DNA of 40,980 bases from CAYGZM01 sp964354365 (lineage in GTDB: Bacteria > Planctomycetota > Phycisphaerae > Sedimentisphaerales > Anaerobacaceae). The stretch lies in the NCBI GenBank assembly GCA_964354365.1, contig CAYGZM010000015.1, positions 1 through 40,980 of the forward strand. Reading direction: 5' to 3'. Below, piece by piece: positions 7,896 to 15,908 of this stretch (positions within the stretch are counted from its first letter, which is position 1; each line of letters starts with the position of its first letter). The notes below the pieces were generated by a model, which was not told the origin of the DNA, did no database searches, and was given only the letters and a program-made list of their open reading frames with translations. A program made the position numbers and the translations under genes.

Positions 7896-8339
7896 TCAGA
7901 TCACCTTAGCCGTACCTCCGGACGCCAGTATTTTTTCCTCGGCGGTCTTGCTGAACTTATGGGCGGTCACCTGCAGCTTTTTGGTCAGCTCACCGTTGCC
8001 AAGAATCTTGACTTTACTGCCCACGTTGACAACCAAACCGGCGTTAGACAACTGTTCGAGGCCCACCTCGGCGCCGTCATCGAATCTCTCAAGCTGCGAA
8101 ACATTTACAATTTCGCACCGTTTTGCAAAGTTGAAATTGCTAAAGCCTCGCTTGGGCAACCGACGAAACAGGGGCATCTGGCCGCCCTCATACAGTCTTA
8201 TAGCGGCCCATCCTGCCCTGCTGCCCGCGCCTTTGTGTCCACGGCCGGACGTCTTTCCGTGGCCGCTTCCCGTGCCTCTGCCTATGCGTTTGCGAGCTTT
8301 CTTTTTGCCTGCGATAGAAGTAATTTCGTGATTCAACAT
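7896..8339 (-). CDS. rplO: 50S ribosomal protein L15
   Basis: The glycine- and arginine-rich N-terminus with RIGRGTGSGHGKTSGRGHKG is the hallmark of L15, an early assembly protein of the large subunit. I start at the ATG of MLNHEITSIAGKKK (147 residues). A TTG nine codons upstream is possible but would leave almost no spacer after rpsE. There is no rpmD (L30) between rpsE and this gene. Confidence 0.95.
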   Translation of the reverse strand: MLNHEITSIAGKKKARKRIGRGTGSGHGKTSGRGHKGAGSRAGWAAIRLYEGGQMPLFRRLPKRGFSNFNFAKRCEIVNVSQLERFDDGAEVGLEQLSNAGLVVNVGSKVKILGNGELTKKLQVTAHKFSKTAEEKILASGGTAKVI

Positions 8340-8369
8340 TTGAGCAACCCAACTGTCAATTGACAATTG

Positions 8370-8876
8370 TTAAGTAGTGATCTCCACGCCCCTGAGAGAC
8401 TCGACCATATCCTTGGTGCGCAATCTCAACAGTCCATTGAGCGTAGCCTTTACAACATTCTTGGCGGAGGTGCTGCCATACACCTTTGTAAGGACATCCT
8501 GGACCCCGGCATACTCGAGTACGGCCCGCGCGCTGGAGCCCGCAATAACGCCGGTACCCGCGCTGGCCGGAACCATGACTATTCTCGTAGCGCTGTACTT
8601 ACCGTCCACCCGGTGCGGAATCGTTCGATCCGACAAGGCAATTCTCTGCAGCGACTTCTTGGCATCCTTAACGCCCTTCTCGACAGCCAGCGGGACCTCA
8701 TTGGCCTTACCATAACCAACGCCAACAGTCCCCGCACGGTCGCCAACAACAACGAGTGCGGCGAAGCTGAACCTGCGACCGCCCTTGACCACTTTAGAAC
8801 AGCGGAATACTTTTACAACCGTATCCTCAAACGGCTTTTCTTCATGGTCAGCTAATTTAACCGGTTCTACAGCCAA
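8370..8876 (-). CDS. rpsE: 30S ribosomal protein S5
   Basis: S5 helps maintain decoding accuracy and opens the mRNA entry channel. The double-stranded RNA-binding-like part contains RRFSFAALVVVGDRAGTVGV and GKANEVPLAVEKG, and the C-terminal half contains VMVPASAGTGVIAGSSARAV. The start codon is TTG: GGAG sits seven bases ahead of TTG-GCT-GTA and no ATG is available nearby. The protein has 168 residues, normal for the family. Confidence 0.97.
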   Translation of the reverse strand: MAVEPVKLADHEEKPFEDTVVKVFRCSKVVKGGRRFSFAALVVVGDRAGTVGVGYGKANEVPLAVEKGVKDAKKSLQRIALSDRTIPHRVDGKYSATRIVMVPASAGTGVIAGSSARAVLEYAGVQDVLTKVYGSTSAKNVVKATLNGLLRLRTKDMVESLRGVEITT

Positions 8877-8905
8877 TTTCTTTCTCCAAACAATCTCGTA
8901 TTGCG

Positions 8906-9271
8906 TCAGAAAACCAGCCCGGTTTTCCTTGCCGCTTCAGCGAGAGCCTTGACTCTGCCATGAAATTTGTACCGATTCTTATCAAAGCACACGCACTTAA
9001 TGCCGACTCCGACGGCCTGCTTTGCGACAGCCTCCCCGACGGCCTGAGCGGCCTTTTTGCCTCTGAAATTGGATAACTGGTCCCGCAAAGCCTTTGCTTT
9101 CGTGCTTGCCGCAACAAGGGTCGCACCTACGGTGTCATCAATAATCTGGGCGTAAATATGTCTGTTGGAGCGAAAAACAGTCAGCCTTGGTCGCTCACGC
9201 GTTCCAAAAACCCTCTTTCGTACGTGATATCTGCGTCTAAGCGCCGCTTTTTGTATTTTATCAGTTCTCAT
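8906..9271 (-). CDS. rplR: 50S ribosomal protein L18
   Basis: Starting at MRTDKIQKAALRRRYHVRKR gives 121 residues, the normal size, and leaves 16 bases after rplF. A longer open frame upstream would overlap rplF and is not needed. The core has RPRLTVFRSNRHIYAQIIDD and the C-terminal YKFHGRVKALAEAARKTGL. L18 binds 5S rRNA together with L5. Confidence 0.97.
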   Translation of the reverse strand: MRTDKIQKAALRRRYHVRKRVFGTRERPRLTVFRSNRHIYAQIIDDTVGATLVAASTKAKALRDQLSNFRGKKAAQAVGEAVAKQAVGVGIKCVCFDKNRYKFHGRVKALAEAARKTGLVF

Positions 9272-9287
9272 AGAAACAATATCCCAA

Positions 9288-9869
9288 CTACGCCGTCCCG
9301 GAAGCAAACGCCTTGCCGACCTTGCGCCGCACATGCTCGTCGGCATAGCGGATGCCCTTTCCTTTATACGGTTCGGGCGGTCTGATTCTTCGAATGTTGA
9401 CAGCGAACTGCCCGAGCACGCACTTGTCGGTACCCGAGAGCTTGAACTTTGCGGGCACCTCATCGCCCCTGGTCGCAGCCACCTCGATGCCAACCTTTAT
9501 TCCATTTGGTATTGGCAGTTCTACGGAATGGCAATACCCGACATTGAAAACGAGTTTTCCACTCTGCTCCTTGACGTTGTATCCGGTGCCGTAGATTTCC
9601 ATCTTCCTTTCAAAGCCTTTGCTCACGCCGGCAACCATATTGGCAATCAGCGCCCGCATTGTCCCGTGAAGTTGCTTGCTCTGGCGGTCCTGCGGATTAT
9701 CGTTTTCGACGACTATCATGCCGTCGGCCTTGTCAACCGTGGCCTTTATGCGGGGATGACAGTCCATCTGGAGGCTTCCGAGCGGCCCGGTGACCTTGAT
9801 CGTAAGGCCCTTCTGCTCGACCACAACACCCTTTGGAATCTCAACAGGTTTTTTCCCGATACGACTCAT
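9288..9869 (-). CDS. rplF: 50S ribosomal protein L6
   Basis: MSRIGKKPVEIPKGV opens this two-domain RNA-binding protein. The second domain carries GYCHSVELPIPNGIKVGIE and the conserved signature PPEPYKGKGIRYADEHVRRK (about residues 165-184). L6 lies at the base of the L7/L12 stalk near the factor-binding site. It has 193 residues; the short Gly-Thr-Ala tail is unremarkable. The rpsH stop abuts its start. Confidence 0.97.
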   Translation of the reverse strand: MSRIGKKPVEIPKGVVVEQKGLTIKVTGPLGSLQMDCHPRIKATVDKADGMIVVENDNPQDRQSKQLHGTMRALIANMVAGVSKGFERKMEIYGTGYNVKEQSGKLVFNVGYCHSVELPIPNGIKVGIEVAATRGDEVPAKFKLSGTDKCVLGQFAVNIRRIRPPEPYKGKGIRYADEHVRRKVGKAFASGTA

Positions 9870-10268
9870 TTAGCTAACCGTACAAAGAATTTCGCCGCCC
9901 ACGTTGGCCTGGCGGCAGTCCTTATCACTCATTACGCCCTTACTTGTGGAGACAATAGCAATGCCCATACCGCTCATGACACGGGGCAGATCGGCAACGG
10001 CCGAATAGACCCTGCAACCAGGCTTGCTCGTTCGCTTTATTTCACCGATGATAGAGTTGCCGTCCCGGTCATACTTTAGGCTAATCCTGATTATTCCCTG
10101 GTAGCCGTCATCGATTCGGTCATAACCCAGAATATAGCCCTCCTTCTTGAGCACTTCCGCTATGCCCTCGCAGATGCTCGAAGCCCTAATTTCCACCTGC
10201 TGCCTGTTTATTCTGGCGGCATTGCGAATTCTCGTGAGCATATCAGCTATTGGATCACTCAAAGTCAT
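9870..10268 (-). CDS. rpsH: 30S ribosomal protein S8
   Basis: The start at MTLSDPIADMLTRIRNAAR (132 residues) matches the family; fifteen extra upstream codons are spacer. The C-terminal part has the S8 signature around STSKGVMSDKDCRQANVGGE. S8 binds helix 21 of 16S rRNA and in E. coli also represses translation of spc mRNA. Whether it does so here is not visible. Confidence 0.97.
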   Translation of the reverse strand: MTLSDPIADMLTRIRNAARINRQQVEIRASSICEGIAEVLKKEGYILGYDRIDDGYQGIIRISLKYDRDGNSIIGEIKRTSKPGCRVYSAVADLPRVMSGMGIAIVSTSKGVMSDKDCRQANVGGEILCTVS

Positions 10269-10276
10269 AGTCCGGC

Positions 10277-10297
10277 GTCTCGCATATCGTATTTCAT
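10277..10297 (-). repeat. heptamer island between rpsN and rpsH
   Basis: Three tandem 7-bp units (gtctcgc, atatcgt, atttcat on the plus strand) fill part of the 75-base spacer ahead of rpsH. Confidence 0.5.
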
Positions 10298-10343
10298 AAA
10301 TTGTTTCTTCCAATCACGCTTAAGAGATCTCGCATCGCGCTTC

Positions 10344-10529
10344 TCACCAGCTGGCCTTTCTGACTCCCGGTATCTTTCCCTCGTTAGCCAGTGTCCTGAA
10401 GCAGATGCGACAAACCTTGAACTTGCGATATACAGCTTTGGATCTCCCACAAAGCTGGCAGCGCGTGTATTGCCTCACGCGAAACTTTGCTTTCTTTGCT
10501 GCTTTGTTTTCAAGCGCCTTGGTTGACAT
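10344..10529 (-). CDS. rpsN: 30S ribosomal protein S14, zinc type
   Basis: This is the short form of S14 (61 residues) with the zinc-binding CQLCGR and CRICFR pairs and the conserved end KIPGVRKASW. S14 sits in the head of the small subunit. The zinc form is the ancestral one and makes the ribosome depend on zinc supply unless a second, zinc-free copy exists elsewhere. Confidence 0.97.
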   Translation of the reverse strand: MSTKALENKAAKKAKFRVRQYTRCQLCGRSKAVYRKFKVCRICFRTLANEGKIPGVRKASW

Positions 10530-10571
10530 CCAAATGCTCCAAATTCTCGTTTCTTTTACTGCGCCTCATAA

Positions 10572-11132
10572 TCAGCCTTCTTGCTGCTGCTCAGCGGTCT
10601 TGAACGGCATACCGAAGAGCGCCAGCATTCTCCTGGCCTCCTCGTCGGTATCCGCAGTGGTTATAAACGTTATGTTCATGCCCTGCTGAAACTCGACTTT
10701 CGCAGGGTTGATTTCGGGAAAGACGCTCTGCTCGCTCAGGCCCATAGAGTAGTTTCCCCTGCCGTCGAAGGCCTTTGGGCTGAGGCCTCGGAAGTCTCTT
10801 ACGCGCGGGATGGCAAGATTGATAAGCCTGTCCATGAACTCGTACATCCTGACGCCTCGGACAGTGACCTTCAAGCCCGTTTCGTTTCCCTCACGGACTT
10901 TGAAGTTTGAGACGCTCTTCTTGGCCTTACAGACGACGGGCATCTGGCCGGTGATCATCGTAAGATCGCTCTTCGCCAGCTCCAGAAACTTCTTGTCCTG
11001 CGTCGCCCTGCCTACGCCCATGGAGACAACAATTTTCTCCATTTTAGGCACGGCCATAGGATTCTTGTACCCAAACTCCTTAGTCATCTCGGGGACTATC
11101 TTGGACTTATATAGGTCTCTTAAACGCGCCAT
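10572..11132 (-). CDS. rplE: 50S ribosomal protein L5
   Basis: L5 anchors 5S rRNA and touches the P-site tRNA. The protein begins MARLRDLYKSKIVPEM, with the motif PKMEKIVVSMGVG near residues 28-40, and carries RVRDFRGLSPKAFDGRGNYS. A TTG codon one position earlier is also open, but the ATG is preferred. It has 186 residues. A Gln-rich tail (AEQQQEG) is slightly longer than usual. Confidence 0.97.
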   Translation of the reverse strand: MARLRDLYKSKIVPEMTKEFGYKNPMAVPKMEKIVVSMGVGRATQDKKFLELAKSDLTMITGQMPVVCKAKKSVSNFKVREGNETGLKVTVRGVRMYEFMDRLINLAIPRVRDFRGLSPKAFDGRGNYSMGLSEQSVFPEINPAKVEFQQGMNITFITTADTDEEARRMLALFGMPFKTAEQQQEG

Positions 11133-11204
11133 CAAACACCCTATCGTACAGCTTTTGTCAGCAATCGGCCCTTACTTCTTTTTGAAAAACCAATTAACAA
11201 TCAC

Positions 11205-11522
11205 TCAACGATCAATTTCCGTGCCGTCGGCGAAAACCCGTTTTTTCCTACCTTCCTTATTCGTTCGGTAACCCACTCTTTCGCCCTTCGAGCTTTTGGT
11301 ATTTACCGGCAGGACATTACTAATGTGAATAGGGTGCTCAATATTTACCCGCCCCCCCTGCGGGTTCTTTCGCGAAGGCCTGACATGCTTCTTGGCAATA
11401 TTGAGCCCCTGGACCACAACGAGATTCTTCCCAGGCATAACGCGGAGCACTCTGCCGGTCGCTCCTTTATGCACACCAGCTATAACTTCAACGGTATCAT
11501 TTTTCTTCACGTGTAGCGCCAT
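11205..11522 (-). CDS. rplX: 50S ribosomal protein L24
   Basis: The KOW motif is visible at VKKNDTVEVIAGVHKGATG (residues 5-23), followed by LNIAKKHVRPSRKNPQGGR. L24 is one of the two assembly initiators of the large subunit and lies near the exit tunnel. It has 105 residues, the normal length. The order rplN-rplX-rplE is the usual one. Confidence 0.97.
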   Translation of the reverse strand: MALHVKKNDTVEVIAGVHKGATGRVLRVMPGKNLVVVQGLNIAKKHVRPSRKNPQGGRVNIEHPIHISNVLPVNTKSSKGERVGYRTNKEGRKKRVFADGTEIDR

Positions 11523-11554
11523 TGTGCCGCACCTCTTGTCAGGCCCGGTGGTGT

Positions 11555-11941
11555 CTATACGACCTCACCGGCCAGCGAGATAATCTTCATATAGTTCTTT
11601 TCGCGGAGCTCTCGAGCGACCGCGCCAAAGATTCTGGTTCCTATTGGGTTGCCGTCCGCATCGATCATCACGGCGGCGTTGCTGTCAAATCTCACATAAC
11701 TGCCGTCGGACCTCTTGACGGGGGTTTTGGTGCGAATGATGACGCACTTGTGCACCTTCTTGTCGTCCAACTGGCAAGTAGGCAGCGACTTCTTTATTGC
11801 AACGCAAACAATGTCCCCCACGCTGGCGACGGTCCGTCTGAACTTGCCGCGGGATCCGCCCTTTCTGAGAACCCTAATGCACAACGCCGACTTGACACCC
11901 GAGTTGTCGGCGATATCCAGCATTGTCTCCTGTTGAATCAT
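11555..11941 (-). CDS. rplN: 50S ribosomal protein L14
   Basis: The start at MIQQETMLDIADNSGVKSAL is the family start (128 residues); seven codons upstream are dropped. The protein retains the KGGSRGKFRRTVASVGDIV region and ends RELREKNYMKIISLAGEVV. L14 makes an inter-subunit bridge and is the binding site of the silencing factor RsfS. Confidence 0.97.
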   Translation of the reverse strand: MIQQETMLDIADNSGVKSALCIRVLRKGGSRGKFRRTVASVGDIVCVAIKKSLPTCQLDDKKVHKCVIIRTKTPVKRSDGSYVRFDSNAAVMIDADGNPIGTRIFGAVARELREKNYMKIISLAGEVV

Positions 11942-11970
11942 AGCTCGTATCTCATATCGCAAAAATCGAT

Positions 11971-12231
11971 TTACACTCTGACCGCTTTTCCAAGGATCTT
12001 CAGAAGGCGCCAGCTTTTACTCTTGCTGATGGGCCTGCACTGCGCAATTTCGACGAGGTCGCCCACGCCGCTTTCGTTTCGCTCGTCGTGCACGTCGATC
12101 TTTGTCCTGCGCCTGACGTACTTGCCGTACTTCGGATGCTTGACTTTGTAGTCAAAGGCAACCCCGACGGATTTATCACCGCTCTTGCTGACTACGAAAC
12201 CTGTTAGGGTCTTAAGTTTTCGGTCCTGCAT
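11971..12231 (-). CDS. rpsQ: 30S ribosomal protein S17
   Basis: The OB-fold protein contains GFVVSKSGDKSVGVAFDYKV, then HPKYGKYVRRRTK and VGDLVEIAQCRPISKSKSW, the S17 signature. I choose the ATG of MQDRKLKTLTG (86 residues) because GGAAG sits six bases upstream. A TTG eleven codons earlier is open, but no such site precedes it. Confidence 0.95.
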   Translation of the reverse strand: MQDRKLKTLTGFVVSKSGDKSVGVAFDYKVKHPKYGKYVRRRTKIDVHDERNESGVGDLVEIAQCRPISKSKSWRLLKILGKAVRV

Positions 12232-12268
12232 ACTCAACTTCCGATCATCAACAACGTTTGGCAAAACG

Positions 12269-12454
12269 TCAGTTACTCTGGTTCATTATTGTCTTTATCC
12301 TTGCAATGTCTCGCCTGACATTAATCACGGCTTTGGAGTTTTCAAGTTTCTCAGTAACCGCCTGTGCGCGTAAATCGAACAGGCGTCTCTGAAGCTCCTC
12401 GAGTTTGGCCTGGAGCTCTTCGGAACTCATTTCGCGATAATGCCGTGCTTTCAT
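12269..12454 (-). CDS. rpmC: 50S ribosomal protein L29
   Basis: A 61-residue helical hairpin: MKARHYREMSSEELQAKLEE followed by LQRRLFDLRAQAVTEKLENS. L29 lies at the exit tunnel next to L23, where trigger factor and SRP dock. It starts 13 bases after rplP. Confidence 0.96.
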   Translation of the reverse strand: MKARHYREMSSEELQAKLEELQRRLFDLRAQAVTEKLENSKAVINVRRDIARIKTIMNQSN

Positions 12455-12467
12455 TTAAGGCCCTTTT

Positions 12468-12887
12468 CTACAACGACTGCCTTCGCTTGACAAATCTGCA
12501 TCTGATGGGCATTTTATGGGCGACTCTGACAAGCGCCTGTTTTGCGACGTCCTCATCAACGCCGCCGATCTCGAAGCAGATTTGTCCGGGTCTGACTCTG
12601 GCCACCCAGAATTCCGGCTCGCCTTTGCCCTTGCCCATTCGTGTTTCAAGCGGCTTGGCGCTTACCGGCTTATGTGGAAATATCCTGATATAGACTTTGC
12701 CCTCACGATGCAGAAAATGAGTGGCCGCGACTCGACCCGCCTCAATGTTCTTTGCGGTGACCCAGCTGGTTTCGAGCGACTGCAAGCCGTATTCGCCGAA
12801 AGCCACATAATTGCATCTCGAGGCGTTGCCTTTCATTTTGCCTCGCTGGCTCTTGCGATACTTGACTCTTTTCGGCATCATCGCCAT
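12468..12887 (-). CDS. rplP: 50S ribosomal protein L16
   Basis: MPKRVKYRKSQRGKMKGNA and VRIFPHKPVS-like segments (here YIRIFPHKPVSAKPLETRMG, residues 71-90) identify L16, which helps place the A-site tRNA acceptor end. It has 139 residues. GGAAGG upstream is best spaced for the first ATG (MAMMPK). Its neighbours rpsC and rpmC are in the standard order. Confidence 0.97.
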   Translation of the reverse strand: MAMMPKRVKYRKSQRGKMKGNASRCNYVAFGEYGLQSLETSWVTAKNIEAGRVAATHFLHREGKVYIRIFPHKPVSAKPLETRMGKGKGEPEFWVARVRPGQICFEIGGVDEDVAKQALVRVAHKMPIRCRFVKRRQSL

Positions 12888-12942
12888 TTTTCATTTCCTT
12901 CCCAAAACCAAATTCACCAGGGCGCTTTCCTCAGCCAAAAGG

Positions 12943-13773
12943 CTAATCCGAGTTCTTTTCAGCCCTGTCAGCCCCGCCGGCGCCAGGATGCGACGTCACG
13001 GGAGCCGGTTCAGCTTCGGGGGCTGTCCTACTGTGCCTTTCCTTTGCCGGTACGGATCTGTCGCTGTCGGCATCGCCCGGCGCCCCGCCGCGCCTGGGCG
13101 GACGACGACGCCGTCGAACCTGTTGTTCAATTTCTTCACCGAATTTGCCTTTGTAAATCCAGACTTTGATGCCGATTGCTCCGTACGTCGTTCTTGAGGT
13201 TGCAAGTGCGTAGTCCACATTGGCGTCAAGCGTGTGCAGCGGGATACTCCCGAGTTTCTGCGTTTCTCTCCTGGCCATTTCAGAGCCTGCCAGACGGCCT
13301 GAGCATATAATCTTGACTCCCTTGGCGCCGGCGCTCATCGCCGCCTCGCAGAACTGTTTCATCGTGCGTCTGAACGAGGCGCGTTTGCCAAGCTGCTCAG
13401 CTATCGCTTCTCCAACCAGCATCGCGTTAAGGTCCGGCTCCTTTATCTCGATTACATTGACACCCACTTTTCGAGCGGTCAGCTCTTCAAGCTCTTCACG
13501 CAATTTATCGACTTCGCCGCCCCTGGGGCCGATCACGACGCCGGGCCGAGCGCTGTGGAGCGTGACTTTGACTTCGTTTCGCGTCCGAATTACCTCAACC
13601 TTGGCTACGGCCCCCTTCGGCATAGTGCGGTTGAATTTTTGATCAATGTACCGACGGATTTTCTGGTCCTCGACGAGAAAATCACCGTAGTTGGCCTTTG
13701 GAGCATACCAGGTGCTCTGCCACCCGAGGGTAATACCCGTTCTAAAACCAATTGGCGATGTCTTCTGACCCAT
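12943..13773 (-). CDS. rpsC: 30S ribosomal protein S3 with long C-terminal tail
   Basis: S3 forms part of the mRNA entry tunnel. MGQKTSPIGFRTGITLGWQS and the KH motif VVIGPRGGEVDKLREELEEL (about residues 79-98) are clear, as is IGIKVWIYKGKFGEEIEQQ. After about residue 218 follows an unusual tail of some 58 residues, first Arg/Pro-rich and then acidic and Ala/Pro-rich. It makes the protein 276 residues against roughly 210-235 in most bacteria. The tail is low-complexity and likely disordered. Confidence 0.97.
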   Translation of the reverse strand: MGQKTSPIGFRTGITLGWQSTWYAPKANYGDFLVEDQKIRRYIDQKFNRTMPKGAVAKVEVIRTRNEVKVTLHSARPGVVIGPRGGEVDKLREELEELTARKVGVNVIEIKEPDLNAMLVGEAIAEQLGKRASFRRTMKQFCEAAMSAGAKGVKIICSGRLAGSEMARRETQKLGSIPLHTLDANVDYALATSRTTYGAIGIKVWIYKGKFGEEIEQQVRRRRRPPRRGGAPGDADSDRSVPAKERHSRTAPEAEPAPVTSHPGAGGADRAEKNSD

Positions 13774-13812
13774 ACTCTCGTATCTCGTAATGCGCTGCTG
13801 CTATTCACCTTT

Positions 13813-14364
13813 TCATTGTGTCTGCCTGACCGTCACGTGTATATGGCAGGCCTTCTTGCTAATGCGATGCGCCCTTCCCCTGTCTTTTGCCCTCCACCTT
13901 TTTGTGCCGATGCGAATTCCTGCGTCATCGACTCTGGCCTGACTGACATAGAGACTATCAACATCCGCCCGCCGCTCGTCAGCGTCGGCAACGGCGGTCT
14001 TGAGGACCTTATCCACCATAGTGGCAGCGCGTTTTCTCGTGAATTTCAGGATGTCCATCGCATCCTGGACGCTTCGGCCGACTATCAATTGCGTAACCAA
14101 ACGCACCTTGCGGGCGGACATCGGGGCAAAGCGATACGAAGAACGCCAGTCAGACAGGTCGTTTTCCTCCACACCCAAGGCAGCTGCCAAACGGCGAATA
14201 TCCTCCGTTTGCGGCTGGGGCTTGAAAAGGCCCCTTTGCCAATTCACAATGGCTGTGGCCGCTTTTCCCTCGTCCAGGCCGGCCCTGGCAAGGTGCCCGG
14301 CTAACTGCTGCACATTCGTCCGCCGTACTCGGCAAAGCTCTTTGAACTTCTCGGCACTTAACAT
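13813..14364 (-). CDS. rplV: 50S ribosomal protein L22 with N-terminal HTH-like extension
   Basis: The C-terminal 110 residues are L22, from WRSSYRFAPMSARKVRLV through RVDDAGIRIGTKRWRAKDRG to RAHRISKKACHIHVTV. L22 lines the exit tunnel. Ahead of it lie about 72 extra residues (MLSAEKFKELCRVRRTNVQQ, later IRRLAAALGVEENDLSDW). They look like the helical repeat of an XRE-type DNA-binding fold, including the LAxxLGV turn. The reading frame is continuous and the only ribosome start available is at the beginning of the extension. I recall similar extensions in Phycisphaerae L22, but this is unverified. Confidence 0.93.
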   Translation of the reverse strand: MLSAEKFKELCRVRRTNVQQLAGHLARAGLDEGKAATAIVNWQRGLFKPQPQTEDIRRLAAALGVEENDLSDWRSSYRFAPMSARKVRLVTQLIVGRSVQDAMDILKFTRKRAATMVDKVLKTAVADADERRADVDSLYVSQARVDDAGIRIGTKRWRAKDRGRAHRISKKACHIHVTVRQTQ

Positions 14365-14371
14365 ATCCGGT

Positions 14372-14399
14372 ATCTCATAATCCGTGATTCGTCGTTCGG
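14372..14399 (-). repeat. heptamer island between rpsS and rplV
   Basis: On the plus strand atctcat, aatccgt, gattcgt and cgttcgg lie in tandem, directly ahead of the rplV start. Confidence 0.5.
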
Positions 14400-14421
14400 A
14401 CCACGCCTTTCAACGCGCGAC

Positions 14422-14694
14422 TCACACCTTGATTTTCTTGCTCGAATGCCCTTTGAACGTTCTCGTGGGCGAAAACTCGCCCAGCTTGTGACCCACCATA
14501 TCCTCAGTGACAAAGACCTTATGAAACATCTTGCCGTTGTGGACAAGAAAGGTAAAGCCAACGAATTCGGGGATTATGGTGCATCTTCTCGCCCAGGTCT
14601 TTATGGGCTCACGAGAGCCCGATTCAACCTGTTTGTTGACCTTGATGAACAACTTTTCATCAATAAAAGGTCCTTTTTTAAGAGATCGTCCCAT
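14422..14694 (-). CDS. rpsS: 30S ribosomal protein S19
   Basis: A 90-residue protein with MGRSLKKGPFIDEKLFIKVN, the IIPEFVGFTFLVHNGKMF core and the TEDMVGHKLGEFSPTRTFKG signature. S19 works with S13 in the head of the small subunit near the A-site tRNA. It lies between rplB and rplV, as expected. Confidence 0.98.
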   Translation of the reverse strand: MGRSLKKGPFIDEKLFIKVNKQVESGSREPIKTWARRCTIIPEFVGFTFLVHNGKMFHKVFVTEDMVGHKLGEFSPTRTFKGHSSKKIKV

Positions 14695-14750
14695 GTTTCA
14701 CATCTCGATTCTTCTTGTGAAGCAAATCGCGCCTCTTCAGGCCCGACCGT

Positions 14751-15587
14751 TTATCCGTTTCTGCCTTTGCGTCTTCGAATAATTCTCTTGTTGCTTGGAC
14801 TCCTCGGGTTTCTGGTTTTTCCACCCTTTGCGAGCACGCCCGTCGGCGAGCAGGGATGCCGTCCGCCGTTCGCCCTGCCTTCGCCCCCGCCCATCGGATG
14901 AGATACAGGGTTCTGCGCCTTTCCTCTAACGTGTGGCCTTTTTCCCAAATGCCTCATTCGACCGGCCTTGCCGATACGCACGTGCTGGTGGTCGGGGTTG
15001 CTGAGCCTGCCAATGGTTGCGCGGCATTCCTTGCGAACCATTCGCATTTCGCCGCTCGGCAGGATGACTGTAACCCAGTCACCCTCTTTGGCGACTATTC
15101 TGGCGGCGCTTCCGGCGCCTCTGACGAGTTTTCCGCCCTGGCCCGCCGTCATTTCGATGTTGTGAATTTCAAGACCGCCGGGAATCGCGCCCAATGGCAT
15201 CGCGTTACCGATTTTGGGCTCACACACCAAGCCGCTTTCGACGCTGTCACCGGCCTTTATCCCAAGCGGCGCCAATATGTATCTCTTTTCGCCGTCGGCG
15301 TAGTGCAGCAGCGAGATGAAACAGTCCCTGTTCGGGTCGTATTCAATGGTTGCAACCGTGGCCGGAACACCGTCTTTATTGCGCTTGAAATCAATGATGC
15401 GATAGATTCTTCTTGCCCCGCCGCCCCTGAATCGAACGGTGGCAATGCCGCTATGGTTTCTGCCGCCATTTTTCTTGAGCCGCTTGCAGAGCGACTTCTC
15501 GGCCTTGTCGGTCGTCAGCTCGGCATAGTCATTGACCGAACTGTTTCTGCGCCCTGCGCTCGTCGGGTTGTAAACTCGGATACCCAT
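14751..15587 (-). CDS. rplB: 50S ribosomal protein L2
   Basis: L2 is a large core protein needed for subunit joining and peptidyl transferase activity. The 278-residue sequence has GIRVYNPTSAGRRNSSV and GGRNHSGIATVRFRGGGARR. The C-terminal segment has HPMGGGEGRANGGRHPCSPT, which contains the conserved histidine of the GGG-E/R-GG loop. It lies between rplW and rpsS. Confidence 0.98.
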   Translation of the reverse strand: MGIRVYNPTSAGRRNSSVNDYAELTTDKAEKSLCKRLKKNGGRNHSGIATVRFRGGGARRIYRIIDFKRNKDGVPATVATIEYDPNRDCFISLLHYADGEKRYILAPLGIKAGDSVESGLVCEPKIGNAMPLGAIPGGLEIHNIEMTAGQGGKLVRGAGSAARIVAKEGDWVTVILPSGEMRMVRKECRATIGRLSNPDHQHVRIGKAGRMRHLGKRPHVRGKAQNPVSHPMGGGEGRANGGRHPCSPTGVLAKGGKTRNPRSPSNKRIIRRRKGRNG

Positions 15588-15617
15588 AACTGTTACCTCG
15601 TTGCTCTCGTGCGGCCC

Positions 15618-15896
15618 TTAGAACAAATCTATATGAAAGTCCGGCTTAAGATATACCACGGCCTTTTTCCAGCTCGAGGTCATACCGAAGTTCCTGCCTT
15701 TGCGGCGATACTTGCCTGCGCGATTGGCGGTCCTTACTTTCTCGACCTTAACATTGTAGATTCTTTCGACGGCGTTCTTTATCTGCGTCTTATTGGCTCT
15801 GCTGTTCACCTCAAAGGCATACGCGCTTTTCACGTTGGCAAAGTGTATCCCCTGCTCAGTAACCAAAGGCCGAACTATAATGTCATAATCATCCAC
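15618..15896 (-). CDS. rplW: 50S ribosomal protein L23
   Basis: This 92-residue protein at the exit tunnel is the docking site for trigger factor and SRP. It reads DIIVRPLVTEQGIHFANVKS with the later RKGRNFGMTSSWKKAVVYL. The start codon is GTG: AAGG lies seven bases upstream and the nearby ATG is out of frame. Its ribosome binding site lies in the 12-base gap after rplD. Confidence 0.96.
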   Translation of the reverse strand: MDDYDIIVRPLVTEQGIHFANVKSAYAFEVNSRANKTQIKNAVERIYNVKVEKVRTANRAGKYRRKGRNFGMTSSWKKAVVYLKPDFHIDLF

Positions 15897-15908
15897 AACG
15901 ATACCTTC

